From: Pseudomonas alliivorans
Lineage (GTDB): Bacteria; Pseudomonadota; Gammaproteobacteria; Pseudomonadales; Pseudomonadaceae
DNA: 64,000 nt
Direction of reading: 5' to 3'
NCBI RefSeq assembly: GCF_017826695.1
Contig: NZ_JAFFZW010000008.1
Location: forward strand, 62,001-126,000
Shown here one piece after another: positions 1 to 8,182 of this stretch. The position numbers and the translations under genes are program-made. The stretch's first letter is position 1. The number at the start of each line of letters is the position of its first letter. The notes below the pieces were generated by a model. That model searched no databases, had not been told where the DNA came from, and was given only the letters and a program-made list of their open reading frames with translations.

Positions 1-160
1 GGTTCAAGGCCGTCGCCAGAGGCGCGGACGGCAGGTCGTAGGATTGAACGCCGGCAGCCTGTTGCGCCGCCATCAGCAAGGGGCTGGCCAACGGTGTACA
101 GAGGGCAATGGCCATCGCCAACATGCTGGGGCGCAAAAGGGTGTCTAACGAACGGGACAT
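1..160 (-). CDS. TonB-dependent outer-membrane receptor, N-terminal fragment (partial)
   Basis: Only the first 53 codons lie in the window; the gene runs off the left edge. The start ATG (158-160, minus strand) is preceded by a good AGGAG Shine-Dalgarno. The product begins with a Sec-type signal peptide (basic n-region MSRSLDTLLR, then a hydrophobic core ending near residue 32), followed by YDLPSAPLATALN. That phrase is typical of the STN (secretin/TonB short N-terminal) domain at the start of siderophore receptors of the FpvA/FecA type, which signal to an anti-sigma factor. The STN domain is seen directly only in its first few residues, so substrate and signalling role are inference. It could also be an STN-bearing sensor or secretin, but a ferri-siderophore transducer is much more likely in a pseudomonad. 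Confidence 0.7.
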   Translation of the reverse strand, partial: MSRSLDTLLRPSMLAMAIALCTPLASPLLMAAQQAAGVQSYDLPSAPLATALN

Positions 161-219
161 CGGGCAACTCCTGGCTGGAATATTCTCAATGCCTGTTAGC
201 CGGGCGAAACGCCGAAAGT

Positions 220-244
220 GACAGGGCTGATTGAAAACAATTCC
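220..244 (-). promoter_or_regulatory. possible iron-starvation ECF sigma promoter for the receptor gene
   Basis: On the minus strand, GGAATT is followed after 17 bases by TC, about 60 bases before the receptor start. Promoters of FecI-family ECF sigma factors often have a GGAAAT-like -35 and a TC-containing -10. The match is short and was found by eye, so it is only a suggestion. No convincing Fur box was seen. Confidence 0.25.
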
Positions 245-293
245 GTTTCAGGGGATCGGCCAGATGACAGAAGACTGAAGTAGCGCGGCTGCG

Positions 294-896
294 TCAGTCC
301 AGTTTCAGGTGCGAGGTGTCCGGCGCGGCGCGGGTACTGGCGCGTGGGGCCTGTCCCATGTCGCTGCCCACTGGCGCAACGCTGAGCCTGGACAGGTCCA
401 GTTGCGGTACGACCGGCTCGGGCTTGGGATCCTGCATATCGCTGCCCGCCTCGGCCACGGAATAGTCCGGCGCATCAACATCGGAGAAGGCGGCCATGTA
501 CGCGTCCCGCGGCTTGATCTGCAGGCGACCGGGGCGCACTGGCGTCTTGCGCAGCCAGGTGGGCTCATCGGGCGGGCGGGCCAGTTCGACTTCCTCCATC
601 TCCTGTGTCTCAGCGGCGGGCAGCGTTTCCACAGGCCGCGCGGCTTGCTCGGGTTGCGGCGCCGGGGGTTTCATCATGACAACCCTGGCGACAGCCCCCG
701 CGCGCTCCAGCGTGGCGCGATACTTTTCGGCGGTTTGCTCATCAAGGTTGTTCTTGAGGACCAATCGTCGCCCCGAAAACAATAACTCCAGACGCGACTC
801 GTCTGCCTGGAACAGCTTTCCCAGATTGGCTTTGACCCTCTCAGGCTGGGCACCTTCGACCAAACTGCCGTCGAAGACGATCTCATAACGACTCAT
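294..896 (-). CDS. conserved hypothetical protein, 200 aa
   Basis: I do not recognise a named family. The first 75 residues (start MSRYEIVFDG) form a compact alternating pattern with FQADESRLELLFSG and LVLKNNLDEQTAEKY, resembling a small folded domain. The rest is rich in Pro, Ala and Glu and looks disordered (PPAPQPEQAARPVET and later repeats of acidic/proline stretches). No signal peptide or membrane segment is visible, so it is probably cytoplasmic. A GTG four codons upstream could also start the frame, but the ATG at 894-896 begins the conserved-looking part. It is transcribed towards the receptor gene and away from the lipoprotein gene, with no evident operon partner. Confidence 0.6.
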   Translation of the reverse strand: MSRYEIVFDGSLVEGAQPERVKANLGKLFQADESRLELLFSGRRLVLKNNLDEQTAEKYRATLERAGAVARVVMMKPPAPQPEQAARPVETLPAAETQEMEEVELARPPDEPTWLRKTPVRPGRLQIKPRDAYMAAFSDVDAPDYSVAEAGSDMQDPKPEPVVPQLDLSRLSVAPVGSDMGQAPRASTRAAPDTSHLKLD

Positions 897-1009
897 TCGG
901 TACACCCGTCAGCACGTGAACAAAGTATGGCGCAGCCCCGAACCCTGGAACAAGCAGGTTACCCCTGCCCGTCAAATTGCTAAACTCGGGCCTCTTACGG
1001 AGCAACCTC

Positions 1010-1501
1010 ATGTTTTCTCAGGCGCACATTACAAGAACACTAAGCCTTGCGCTGCTCATGCTTGGGCTCACGGGATGCTCGGTCTGGAGTTTTGACAGTT
1101 TTCAGGACCCGGAAGTGCATTTGCTGAAGGTTCAGGTCGTCAAGGCCAGGCTTACGCAACAGGATTTCAAGCTGCACTTCGAGATTGATAACCCCAACGA
1201 CTCGCGTGTTCTGGTCCGGGCACTTCAGTACAGGATCAGTCTCAATGACGTGGTGCTGGTCGACGACAGGTCCAACGACTGGTTTTTCGTCGATGCCCAC
1301 AGCCGCAGGACCTTCGTGGTCCCCATCCGTACCAACCTCTGGCGGCATGCAAAATACCTTGCCCAGTTGTTGAAGAAGCCCGACGAGAGCATTCACTACC
1401 GGCTCGAAGGCAAGCTCAAGACGGGACTGCTGTTCAGGAACACCATTCGAATAGGCCGCTCGGGTGATGTAGCGCCTGAAGAATTGATCCACAGGCGCTG
1501 A
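1010..1501 (+). CDS. LEA14/WHy-domain lipoprotein
   Basis: The 163-residue product starts with a lipoprotein signal peptide ending in the lipobox LTGC (Cys near residue 22). The mature part follows the late-embryogenesis-abundant type 2 (WHy) pattern: VQVVKARLTQQDFKLHFEIDNPND, where the Asn-Pro-Asn element is the family hallmark. Such proteins are small beta-sandwiches anchored in the outer or inner membrane; a stress or desiccation role is suggested for the family but unproven. The ATG at 1010 is chosen because GGAG lies about ten bases upstream and it gives a proper signal peptide; an in-frame start at 977 would add 11 unnecessary residues. Confidence 0.8.
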   Translation: MFSQAHITRTLSLALLMLGLTGCSVWSFDSFQDPEVHLLKVQVVKARLTQQDFKLHFEIDNPNDSRVLVRALQYRISLNDVVLVDDRSNDWFFVDAHSRRTFVVPIRTNLWRHAKYLAQLLKKPDESIHYRLEGKLKTGLLFRNTIRIGRSGDVAPEELIHRR

Positions 1502-1511
1502 TACCTCAGCG

Positions 1512-1841
1512 CTAGCCTCCCAACCTGCCTTTGACCAGCTCCATCAGAAACTTCCAGATGTCTGCCGCCCACAGCGCGCGGTTGATGGCCGCGATCAGCG
1601 ATCCCCCGAAAGAGCCCAGCAGGAAGCCGATACCGGTGATGTTGCGAGGCTCGTCCACCCCCAGATAATTGCTGGCGATGCCGGTCAGAAACACTGCGCA
1701 GGCGACACCGGTGATCAAAAACACCAACCAGCCGCGCACGTCGATGAGACTTGCCTTGTGCCACCAGCCGGAAATGATGGCACCGACCAGACCTGCCACC
1801 AGCCATTCGAATCTGTCTACCAAGCCACTCAAAAGCTCCAT
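1512..1841 (-). CDS. small phage holin-like membrane protein
   Basis: The product is 109 residues with about three hydrophobic segments (roughly 11-25, 32-52 and 72-92), a short acidic N-terminus (MELLSGLVDRFEW) and a basic C-terminus (VKGRLGG). Size and topology are those of a class I-like holin, which makes holes in the inner membrane for endolysin release. There is no neighbouring endolysin, spanin or structural gene, so this is probably a remnant. The ATG at 1839-1841 has GGAG eight bases upstream and is preferred to the GTG at 1880. An 18-bp perfect palindrome lies 65-82 bases upstream and recurs before the repressor gene at 2465-3121, which suggests repressor control. Confidence 0.55.
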   Translation of the reverse strand: MELLSGLVDRFEWLVAGLVGAIISGWWHKASLIDVRGWLVFLITGVACAVFLTGIASNYLGVDEPRNITGIGFLLGSFGGSLIAAINRALWAADIWKFLMELVKGRLGG

Positions 1842-1905
1842 GAGCCTGACTCCGTACAAAAGATGATGAGGTTTACGCACTGTCGAGTTTCAGGATTGAG
1901 ATCAA

Positions 1906-1923
1906 ATTTAAGCATGCTTAAAT
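1906..1923. promoter_or_regulatory. palindromic operator, copy 1
   Basis: ATTTAAGCATGCTTAAAT is an 18-bp perfect palindrome upstream of the holin-like gene. Its core TAAGCATGCTTA is repeated at 3178-3189, upstream of the repressor gene. Two copies placed before the repressor and a phage-type target gene are what a CI-like operator pair looks like. Binding by the repressor is inference. Confidence 0.6.
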
Positions 1924-2084
1924 AAATCGTCAAGCTTGCTGAACGTAACGCGTTTGATACAGAACTCAGGTGGAAAATGCTCGCGAGCCCAGGTGAGGAC
2001 GCAGAGCGTTCAGGGTGCCATTACCCGGCGAGCTTGTGAGTGATCGACAACTCACCCCTTTCCAGGCACCGAGTAACCGCCATT

Positions 2085-2336
2085 TCAGCCATCGATATAC
2101 CGCTTCCAGCCAATCCAAACCGAACCGTCTTCCCGACGATCAACCTGAATACCTTCGGTTTCTTCGATTTCCTGAAGCACGGTGTCCCAGATCTCGGAAG
2201 GCTCGCCATCAAGACGGGTAACCGTGATGAACTGGACCTTCTGCACATCTGGCGACGCCACCATGCGCTGGATGCGTCGTCCGATCTGCTCGTAGGAAAA
2301 GGACGCGTTTGTTGCTGAATACAGATCGCTAGCCAT
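2085..2336 (-). CDS. DUF1654 family protein
   Basis: The 83-residue product (start MASDLYSATN) has the layout of DUF1654 proteins found in pseudomonads and their phages: YEQIGRRIQRMVASPDVQKVQFITVTR, then an acidic helix containing WDTVLQEIEETEG and a final VDRREDGSVWIGW strand. Function is unknown. The start is fixed by a strong AAGGAGG Shine-Dalgarno seven bases ahead. The gene lies just downstream of the phage-type repressor on the same strand but has its own LexA box at 2356-2371, so it is predicted to be induced by DNA damage. It ends close to the window's phage-remnant boundary; no other gene is seen between it and the holin-like gene. Confidence 0.75.
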   Translation of the reverse strand: MASDLYSATNASFSYEQIGRRIQRMVASPDVQKVQFITVTRLDGEPSEIWDTVLQEIEETEGIQVDRREDGSVWIGWKRYIDG

Positions 2337-2355
2337 GACAACCTCCTTGGCATAA

Positions 2356-2371
2356 CTGTATTTATATACAG
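2356..2371. promoter_or_regulatory. LexA (SOS) box
   Basis: CTGTATTTATATACAG fits the gammaproteobacterial LexA consensus CTG-N10-CAG with an AT-alternating centre, and lies 20 bases before the DUF1654 start codon, where bound LexA would block transcription. The position and near-consensus sequence make this a strong prediction. Confidence 0.85.
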
Positions 2372-2464
2372 TATTCCAGCCGTAGGAAGTCAGCAAGGTG
2401 CATGTAGGAAAAGTATCGACGCGGCGTCGGCGAGAAAAGACTCGCAGGCCTTGCCAGACAAGGC

Positions 2465-3121
2465 TCAGAGCCTGCCGGTCATCCGTACCGCCACGCCGAT
2501 TATGCGACAGTCGGCACCGCACTCGATCATTCGATACGCAGGGTTCAGGGGTTTGAGATAGCGAACGCCGCCGTCTTCGACCAGTTTCTTGAACGTTGCC
2601 TCGTTGCTGGCCGGCAGTTTGGCAATGACCAGTTTGCCTGGCTGCACATCGGCCTCGGTGTCCACCAGAATCATCATTCCTTCAGGTACGCTAACGCCGG
2701 TCGGCGCGGTCATGGAATCGCCTTTGACCTCCAGCCAGAATGCCGGTCCCTTGGAGTCGTAGTCGGAAATCTCATAGCGGTCGGAAAAACCTTCCGGGTA
2801 AGGCTCGACGGCTTCTTCCCACGAGCCCGCCGAGACCCAACTGATCACCGGATAACGGAACGACATTTTCGGCTGATCAATCAACGCGACGTTGGCGTCA
2901 TGAGGCGAATCGCGCTCCGGCCCTTCGCCGATCGCAAGCCATTCGGCGCGAAAGCCCGTGGCCTTGGCCAGTGCATATAGATTTTCAGGGCGCAGGCTTT
3001 TGCTCTCGCCGCTCACCCATTGCGTGACGGCTGAATTGGCCACGCCACACGCGGCAGCAATTTCACCCTTCTTTTTGCCACTCAAGCCGATGGCGCGGGC
3101 GATACGTTCATGTCTGTTCAT
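2465..3121 (-). CDS. CI/LexA-like phage repressor (HTH plus S24 peptidase)
   Basis: The 218-residue product has an N-terminal helix-turn-helix (about residues 15-42, GEIAAACGVANSAVTQWVSG) and a C-terminal S24 self-cleaving domain. The autocleavage Ala-Gly is visible in VSAGSW, the catalytic Ser in VKGDSM, and the catalytic Lys in ATFKKLVEDGG. Such repressors hold a prophage or bacteriocin silent and cut themselves when stimulated by RecA filaments. The ATG at 3119-3121 is chosen because the HTH then starts in the usual place, although the Shine-Dalgarno is weak. A palindrome at 3178-3189 just upstream suggests autoregulation. With the holin-like and DUF1654 genes it forms a small phage remnant without structural genes. 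Confidence 0.85.
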   Translation of the reverse strand: MNRHERIARAIGLSGKKKGEIAAACGVANSAVTQWVSGESKSLRPENLYALAKATGFRAEWLAIGEGPERDSPHDANVALIDQPKMSFRYPVISWVSAGSWEEAVEPYPEGFSDRYEISDYDSKGPAFWLEVKGDSMTAPTGVSVPEGMMILVDTEADVQPGKLVIAKLPASNEATFKKLVEDGGVRYLKPLNPAYRMIECGADCRIIGVAVRMTGRL

Positions 3122-3177
3122 AAGCTCTGTCTCACAACGCTTGAGAAAATTAAAGCGAACGTCTGGCGCCGCGGATG

Positions 3178-3189
3178 TAAGCATGCTTA
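3178..3189. promoter_or_regulatory. palindromic operator, copy 2
   Basis: TAAGCATGCTTA, a 12-bp perfect palindrome about 57 bases before the repressor start codon, identical to the core of the site at 1906-1923. Its position fits autoregulation by the repressor. Confidence 0.6.
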
Positions 3190-3282
3190 AAAAAGACAAC
3201 TATTTCCAGAAAAAAACACCGCAATACAGTCAGCGGCCATTTGCGGGATAATGCGCGTCGATTTAATTGCGGAGTAAACCCG

Positions 3283-3483
3283 ATGAACCAGCAAGCCCAT
3301 GTTCATGGTCCTGATTGCAACCACGATCATGATCATCACGACCACCAGCACGGCCACGTTCATGGCCCGAACTGCGGTCACGCCCATCAGGAGCCTGTGC
3401 GTAATACGTTGAAGGACGTAGGTCGCAACGACCCTTGCCCATGTGGCAGCGACAAGAAATTCAAGAAATGCCACGGCGCATAA
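3283..3483 (+). CDS. His-rich SEC-C motif metal-binding protein
   Basis: A 66-residue cytoplasmic protein. The first half is a histidine-rich stretch with repeated HVHGPxCxH units (for example around residues 6-12 and 24-31), able to bind Zn, Ni or Co. The second half is a SEC-C zinc motif, [18 protein letters not shown], the same module that ends SecA and helps bind SecB or ribosomes. The ATG at 3283 has GGAG eight to nine bases upstream; an earlier in-frame ATG has none. It is monocistronic, followed directly by a terminator. Role in metal storage or SecA-like binding is inference. Confidence 0.85.
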   Translation: MNQQAHVHGPDCNHDHDHHDHQHGHVHGPNCGHAHQEPVRNTLKDVGRNDPCPCGSDKKFKKCHGA

Positions 3484-3502
3484 CCTGCCGGCCTTTCTGC
3501 CA

Positions 3503-3526
3503 ACGGCCTGCATTGCAGGCCGTTTT
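3503..3526 (+). terminator. Rho-independent terminator
   Basis: GGCCTGC-ATT-GCAGGCC stem-loop followed by a short T run, twenty bases after the SEC-C gene. Confidence 0.8.
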
Positions 3527-3591
3527 CATATGTACGACGCGCCAAGGGAAGCGTAAAACGAAGGATCACGATCACCCACAAGGAGCGCTCA

Positions 3592-4236
3592 ATGATCGAC
3601 CTGCATTACTGGACCACGCCCAACGGTCACAAAATCAGCCTGTTTCTGGAAGAGTCCGGCCTGGCGTATAAAGTGTTTCCGGTAAACATCGGCAAGAACG
3701 AGCAGTTCGAGCCCGACTTCTTGAGTATCTCCCCCAACAACCGTATCCCGGCCATTGTCGATCACGACCCGGCTGACGGTGGCGCACCGCTGAGCCTGTT
3801 CGAATCAGGTGCCATTCTGTTGTATCTGGCCGAAAAGACCGGACGCTTCATACCGAACGATCTGCGCGGTCGTCAGGAAGTCTCGCAATGGCTGTTCTGG
3901 CAGATGGGAGGACTGGGACCGATGGCTGGGCAGAATCATCACTTCAATCGTTTCGCCAAAGAGAAGATCCCCTACGCGATCGAGCGCTACGTCAACGAAA
4001 CCGCCCGCCTTTATGGCGTGCTGAACAAACGTCTGGCTGATCGCGACTTTGTGGCAGGCAGCGACTACAGCATCGCGGACATGGCGATCTACCCCTGGAT
4101 CGTGCCACACACCTACCAGCAGCAGGATCTGAACGACTTCCCGCATCTCAGGCGCTGGTTTGAAAGCATCGCCACTCGCGACGCCACAAAACGGGCTTAC
4201 GCGCTGGCCGAGCGGATCAACCCTTCCAAAGCCTGA
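3592..4236 (+). CDS. yfcG: YfcG-like glutathione S-transferase family disulfide reductase
   Basis: 214 residues, the same length as E. coli YfcG, with strongly YfcG-like phrases: MIDLHYWTTPNGHKISLFLEE at the N-terminal thioredoxin fold, SPNNRIPAIVD (the cis-Pro that contacts glutathione), SLFESGAILLYLAEKTG (gamma-Glu binding ES pair) and QWLFWQMGGLGPM at the start of the alpha-helical domain. YfcG lacks a catalytic Cys/Tyr of classical GSTs and works as a glutathione-dependent disulfide-bond reductase in the cytoplasm. Substrate here is unknown. The start has GGAG upstream (aaggagcgctcaATG). The gene stands alone between the SEC-C gene and quiP. Confidence 0.85.
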   Translation: MIDLHYWTTPNGHKISLFLEESGLAYKVFPVNIGKNEQFEPDFLSISPNNRIPAIVDHDPADGGAPLSLFESGAILLYLAEKTGRFIPNDLRGRQEVSQWLFWQMGGLGPMAGQNHHFNRFAKEKIPYAIERYVNETARLYGVLNKRLADRDFVAGSDYSIADMAIYPWIVPHTYQQQDLNDFPHLRRWFESIATRDATKRAYALAERINPSKA

Positions 4237-4377
4237 CGCCTTGCACGCGTGCTGCCGGCGAGGCTGGCACGCCGTTCTTTGTAAAATCCTGAAATAACTC
4301 GCCCTCCCTGCTTGCGTGCCGAGTGACTGCTCACTAACGTAGCGGCTTTTGTACATATCCCCTCCAGGAGCTTGCCC

Positions 4378-6852
4378 ATGGCCTCGCCAGCCTTTCTACA
4401 TTTTCTGCCTCGATTTGGCGCTGCCGCCGCTGCGGTGAGTTTCCTGAGCCTGGCGGGTTGCCAACTGGGCGGCGGTGATAACGACACCCTGCTCCCGGCC
4501 TCCGGGACTTTCGCGCTCAAAGGCCTGGCGCAGAACGTGTCGGTACGACGCAACAGCATGGGCATGCCGCTGATTGAAAGCAGCACCTATCACGATGCGC
4601 TGTTTACGCTGGGCTATGTGCATGCCGGAGATCGCATCAGCCAGATGCTCGGCATGCGTCTGTTGGCGCAGGGCCGTCTGTCGGAAATGGCGGGGCCCGA
4701 TGCGCTGGAAGTGGATCGCCTGATGCGTTCGGTCAATCTGAAGCAGAACGCGAGCGACCTCTACAATGCCTCGTCGCCACGCCTCAAACGTTTCTTCGAC
4801 GTCTATGCACGCGGCGTGAACGCTTACCTGTTCCGCTATCGCGACAAGCTGCCTGCCGATGTCGCCAACTCGGGCTACAAGCCTGAGTACTGGAAACCTG
4901 AAGACTCGGCGCTGATTTTCGCCCTGCTCAACTTCAGCCAGTCGGTCAATCTTCAGGAAGAACTGTCCGGGCTGGTGCTCGCACAGAAAGTCGGGGCTGA
5001 CAAACTGGCCTGGCTGCTGCCCACCTACCCCGATGAAGAATTGCCGTTCGCCGAGGCTGACAAGCTCAAAGGCCTGAACCTCAACAACCAGGTCAATGAC
5101 CTGAGCGACCTGAACAAGGTCGCGCTGCAACTCTCCGATCTGAACATGCTGGGCGTCGCCGCCTCGAGCAACTGGGCCATCGCGCCGCAGCGCAGCCGCA
5201 GTGGCAAAAGCCTGTTGGCCAGCGACATGCAGTTTCCTGGCGGTCTGAACTCGGCCTGGAGCTTCGTGCAGATCCGTGCGCCGAAATATCAGGTGTCCGG
5301 CGTCTCCATCGCCGGCCTGCCGCTGGTGCTCAGTGGCTTCAACGGCAAGCTGGCCTGGAGCATGAGCAATGTCAAAGGCGACAACCAGGACCTGTTCCTG
5401 GAGAAGATCAAACGCGAAGGCAATCGTGTGTCCTACATGGCCGACGGCAAATGGATACCCGCCATCGCCCACGATGAGACCTTTCTGGTCAAAGGCAACC
5501 GCGCGGTTCGCGAAACGGTTTACGCGACCCGTCACGGCGCGTTGCTCAACGCCAGCGCCACACCCCCCGGCAACGGCCTGAGCCTGGCGCTGCAAACGCC
5601 GAGCTTCAAGGACGACAAGACGCTGGACGCCTTCTTCGATCTGTCACGTGCGCCCAACGTGGAAAAAGCATTCGACACCAGCCGCGAGATTCGGGCGATC
5701 ACCCTGAACATGGTCTTTGCCGACGCCTCCAACATCGGCTGGCAGGTCACGGGTCGCTTCCCGAACCGTCGTGAAGGCCAGGGCCTGCTGCCTTCGCCGG
5801 GCTGGGAGGGCAAGTACGACTGGGACGGTTTTGCCGATTCGATGCTGCACCCGTACGACCAGGACCCTCGTCAGGGCTGGATCGCGACAGCCAACCAGCG
5901 CACGATTCCGAAAGGCTATGGCATGCAGCTCTCCAACTCGTGGGGCAACCCGGAGCGCGCCGAGCGGATTGCCGAACTGGCCAACAGCGGCAAGCAGGAT
6001 CTGCGCAGCACCGTCGCCATGCAGTACGACCAGACCACAACTTTCGCCGCCAAACTCAAGTCCATGTTCGAAGCGCCGGGCATGAGCAAACCGTTGAAAC
6101 AGGCCATCGACACGCTGCCGGAGGCCGAGCGTAACAAGGCACGCGAAGCCTATACCCGCCTGATGGCGTTCGACGGCAAGCTGAGCGCCACCTCGGCTGA
6201 CGCTGCGTTGTATGAGTTGTTCCTGCAGGAAAGCGCCAGACAGATTTTCCTTGATGAGCTGGGTCCTGAAACCAGTCCGGCGTGGCAGGCACTGGTCGCC
6301 AATGCCGGCTCTTCTTATTCGCCGCAGGCCGATCACTTGCTGGGCCGTGACGACAGCCCTTATTGGGACGACGTCAAAACCCCGCAGAAAGAAGACAAGC
6401 CTGCGATTCTCGCGCGAAGTCTGGCCGCAGCCGTTACCAGCGGCGACAGCCTGCTGGGCAGCGATCACAAGGCTTGGCAATGGGGCAAACTGCATCGCGA
6501 CAACTGGACCGCGAGCAGTCCGCTGATCAAGCAGATGGGCGGCGTCGAATACAACCGCAGCGCCATTCCGGCGGGCGGCGACCACACGACCATCAACGCG
6601 TCCGGCTATGAATGGGGCAAAGGCTTCGATGCGCGCATGGCTCCGGGCCTGCGCATGATCGTGGACTTCAGTCTGGTGGAACCCATGACTGGCCTGATCA
6701 GCACCGGCCAATCCGGCAACCCGGCCAGCCCGTACTACGCCAACAGCATCGAGCCCTGGCTCAAGGCGCAATACATGTCGATGCCATTGCAGCAGTCGAA
6801 CTACGAAAAGGGCTACGGCAAACAGCGTCTGACACTGACGCCAGGCAAGTAA
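4378..6852 (+). CDS. quiP: acyl-homoserine lactone acylase QuiP (Ntn hydrolase)
   Basis: 824 residues. The opening [14 protein letters not shown] and long stretches such as [20 protein letters not shown] and [12 protein letters not shown] closely match P. aeruginosa QuiP as I remember it. It belongs to the penicillin-amidase Ntn-hydrolase family: a precursor is cut before a Ser that becomes the nucleophile, here Ser264 in the ASSNWAI motif. The family removes acyl chains from homoserine lactones, quenching quorum signals and releasing fatty acid. A lipoprotein-like signal (LSLAGC, Cys near residue 27) suggests periplasmic membrane anchoring. ATG 4378 has AGGAG seven bases ahead; a TTG two codons upstream is less likely. 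It is monocistronic, followed by repeat elements. Confidence 0.9.
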   Translation: MASPAFLHFLPRFGAAAAAVSFLSLAGCQLGGGDNDTLLPASGTFALKGLAQNVSVRRNSMGMPLIESSTYHDALFTLGYVHAGDRISQMLGMRLLAQGRLSEMAGPDALEVDRLMRSVNLKQNASDLYNASSPRLKRFFDVYARGVNAYLFRYRDKLPADVANSGYKPEYWKPEDSALIFALLNFSQSVNLQEELSGLVLAQKVGADKLAWLLPTYPDEELPFAEADKLKGLNLNNQVNDLSDLNKVALQLSDLNMLGVAASSNWAIAPQRSRSGKSLLASDMQFPGGLNSAWSFVQIRAPKYQVSGVSIAGLPLVLSGFNGKLAWSMSNVKGDNQDLFLEKIKREGNRVSYMADGKWIPAIAHDETFLVKGNRAVRETVYATRHGALLNASATPPGNGLSLALQTPSFKDDKTLDAFFDLSRAPNVEKAFDTSREIRAITLNMVFADASNIGWQVTGRFPNRREGQGLLPSPGWEGKYDWDGFADSMLHPYDQDPRQGWIATANQRTIPKGYGMQLSNSWGNPERAERIAELANSGKQDLRSTVAMQYDQTTTFAAKLKSMFEAPGMSKPLKQAIDTLPEAERNKAREAYTRLMAFDGKLSATSADAALYELFLQESARQIFLDELGPETSPAWQALVANAGSSYSPQADHLLGRDDSPYWDDVKTPQKEDKPAILARSLAAAVTSGDSLLGSDHKAWQWGKLHRDNWTASSPLIKQMGGVEYNRSAIPAGGDHTTINASGYEWGKGFDARMAPGLRMIVDFSLVEPMTGLISTGQSGNPASPYYANSIEPWLKAQYMSMPLQQSNYEKGYGKQRLTLTPGK

Positions 6853-6869
6853 CGCACTCAGTCCTCATC

Positions 6870-7000
6870 ACAGGCCGGGATGCGGAGCGTCCCGGCATTC
6901 ACTCCCACGCGCAGCGCTCATCGCTCTATACAAGTCCTGTTGCAGGAACACGCCGATGATCGTTCCCATCGCTTTGCGTGGGCATGCAGCCCGGCACTGC
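6870..7000. repeat. inverted pair of Pseudomonas REP-type repeats
   Basis: After quiP there is a GCCGGGA/TCCCGGC hairpin (6874-6896) leading into 'ccggcattcactcccacgc', and about 70 bases later the opposite orientation, 'gatcgttcccatcgctttgc' followed by 'gtgggcatgcagcccgg'. Together they resemble the REP family of P. syringae-type genomes built on GATCGTTCCCACGC...GCATCCCG. The two copies face each other (BIME-like). They may terminate or stabilise the quiP transcript. Both copies have diverged. Confidence 0.65.
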
Positions 7001-7138
7001 TCTGTTTCCCATCGGAACGGGTCACGCAGGTATTCTGCGCAGCGTGAGGAACGATCAGGGCCCGCATGTCCCAAAACTCCACGAACTTCCCGCCCGGCAC
7101 CGGCTCATAGCTAACAAGCCCATCCATACGGTTGTCCC

Positions 7139-8182
7139 ATGGATCTTGTCGTAGCGCGCCCCGAAGGTTTGTATTGTCCACCCGGTGATTTCTACATCGA
7201 CCCCTGGCGTCCGGTCGAGCGGGCGGTGATTACTCATGCGCACGGCGACCACGCTCGTACCGGGAATGAGCGTTACCTGTCGGCCGCCAGCGGCGAGGGG
7301 ATTCTGCGCTCGCGCCTGGGTCAGGACATCAATCTGCAAACCCTCGAGTACGGCGAGCAAATCACCCACCACGGCGTGAAGCTCAGCCTGCATCCGGCCG
7401 GTCATGTGCTGGGCTCGGCGCAGGTGCGGCTGGAATACGAGGGCGAAGTCTGGGTTGCCTCGGGCGATTACAAAGTCGAACCCGACGGCACATGCGCCGC
7501 CTTCGAACCGGTGCGTTGCCACACCTTCATCACTGAATCGACCTTCGGCCTGCCCATCTATCGATGGGCACCGCAGTCGCAGATTTTCGAGGGCATCAAT
7601 GACTGGTGGCGCGCCAATGCCGAACAGGGCAAGGCGAGCGTGCTGTTCGCCTACTCCTTCGGCAAGGCGCAACGCATCCTGCACGGCATCGACTCCAGCA
7701 TCGGCCCGATATTGGTGCACGGCGCAGTCGAGCCGTTGAATCGCGTGTACCGTGAAGGCGGCATTCGAATCCCTGAAACCCACTACGCAGGTGACTTCAA
7801 AAAAACCGACCCGGCCCTGCGTCAGGCACTGATTCTCGCCCCGCCATCGGCAGGCGGCAGCAGCTGGATGAAGCGCTTCGGCGAGTACAGCGATGCGTTC
7901 GCCAGTGGCTGGATGATGCTGCGCGGTACACGACGTCGGCGCGGTGTGGATCGGGGCTTTGTGCTGTCCGACCACGCCGACTGGCCGGGCCTGTTGTGGG
8001 CCATCGAACAGACCGGCGCGGAACGGGTGATGGTCACTCACGGTTCGGTCGGCGTGCTGGTGCGCTACCTGCGCGAACTGGGGCTGGACGCGCAAGGCTT
8101 TACCACCGAATACGGCGATGAAGACGACTCAAACACCCCAGCGCAGGCGGAGCCGGAGAGCACGGGCGAGGCACAGTCATGA
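7139..8182 (+). CDS. ligase-associated DNA-damage-response exonuclease (metallo-beta-lactamase fold)
   Basis: 347 residues with the metallo-beta-lactamase signature H33-x-H35-x-D37-H38 (THAHGDHAR), a later FITESTFGLP segment and a C-terminal SDHADWPGLL, the order found in the beta-CASP-like exonucleases encoded beside bacterial ATP-dependent ligases. It should be a cytoplasmic metal-dependent 3'-exonuclease acting in DNA end processing. The stop overlaps the ligase start (ATGA at 8179-8182), so the two are translationally coupled. In many proteobacteria the same operon also contains the helicase and PdeM, which here lie 4.8 kb downstream beyond an ABC transporter operon. Confidence 0.9.
   Translation: MDLVVARPEGLYCPPGDFYIDPWRPVERAVITHAHGDHARTGNERYLSAASGEGILRSRLGQDINLQTLEYGEQITHHGVKLSLHPAGHVLGSAQVRLEYEGEVWVASGDYKVEPDGTCAAFEPVRCHTFITESTFGLPIYRWAPQSQIFEGINDWWRANAEQGKASVLFAYSFGKAQRILHGIDSSIGPILVHGAVEPLNRVYREGGIRIPETHYAGDFKKTDPALRQALILAPPSAGGSSWMKRFGEYSDAFASGWMMLRGTRRRRGVDRGFVLSDHADWPGLLWAIEQTGAERVMVTHGSVGVLVRYLRELGLDAQGFTTEYGDEDDSNTPAQAEPESTGEAQS

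Noticed and set aside
161-293. Fur box upstream of the TonB-dependent receptor
   Set aside because: Only weak AT-rich similarity around 231-245; not close enough to the 19-bp consensus to list.
2021-2353. 110-codon frame on the minus strand overlapping the DUF1654 gene
   Set aside because: Out of frame with the DUF1654 gene that has a strong Shine-Dalgarno and recognisable family sequence; composition (many Arg, Ser, Trp) is that of a shadow frame.
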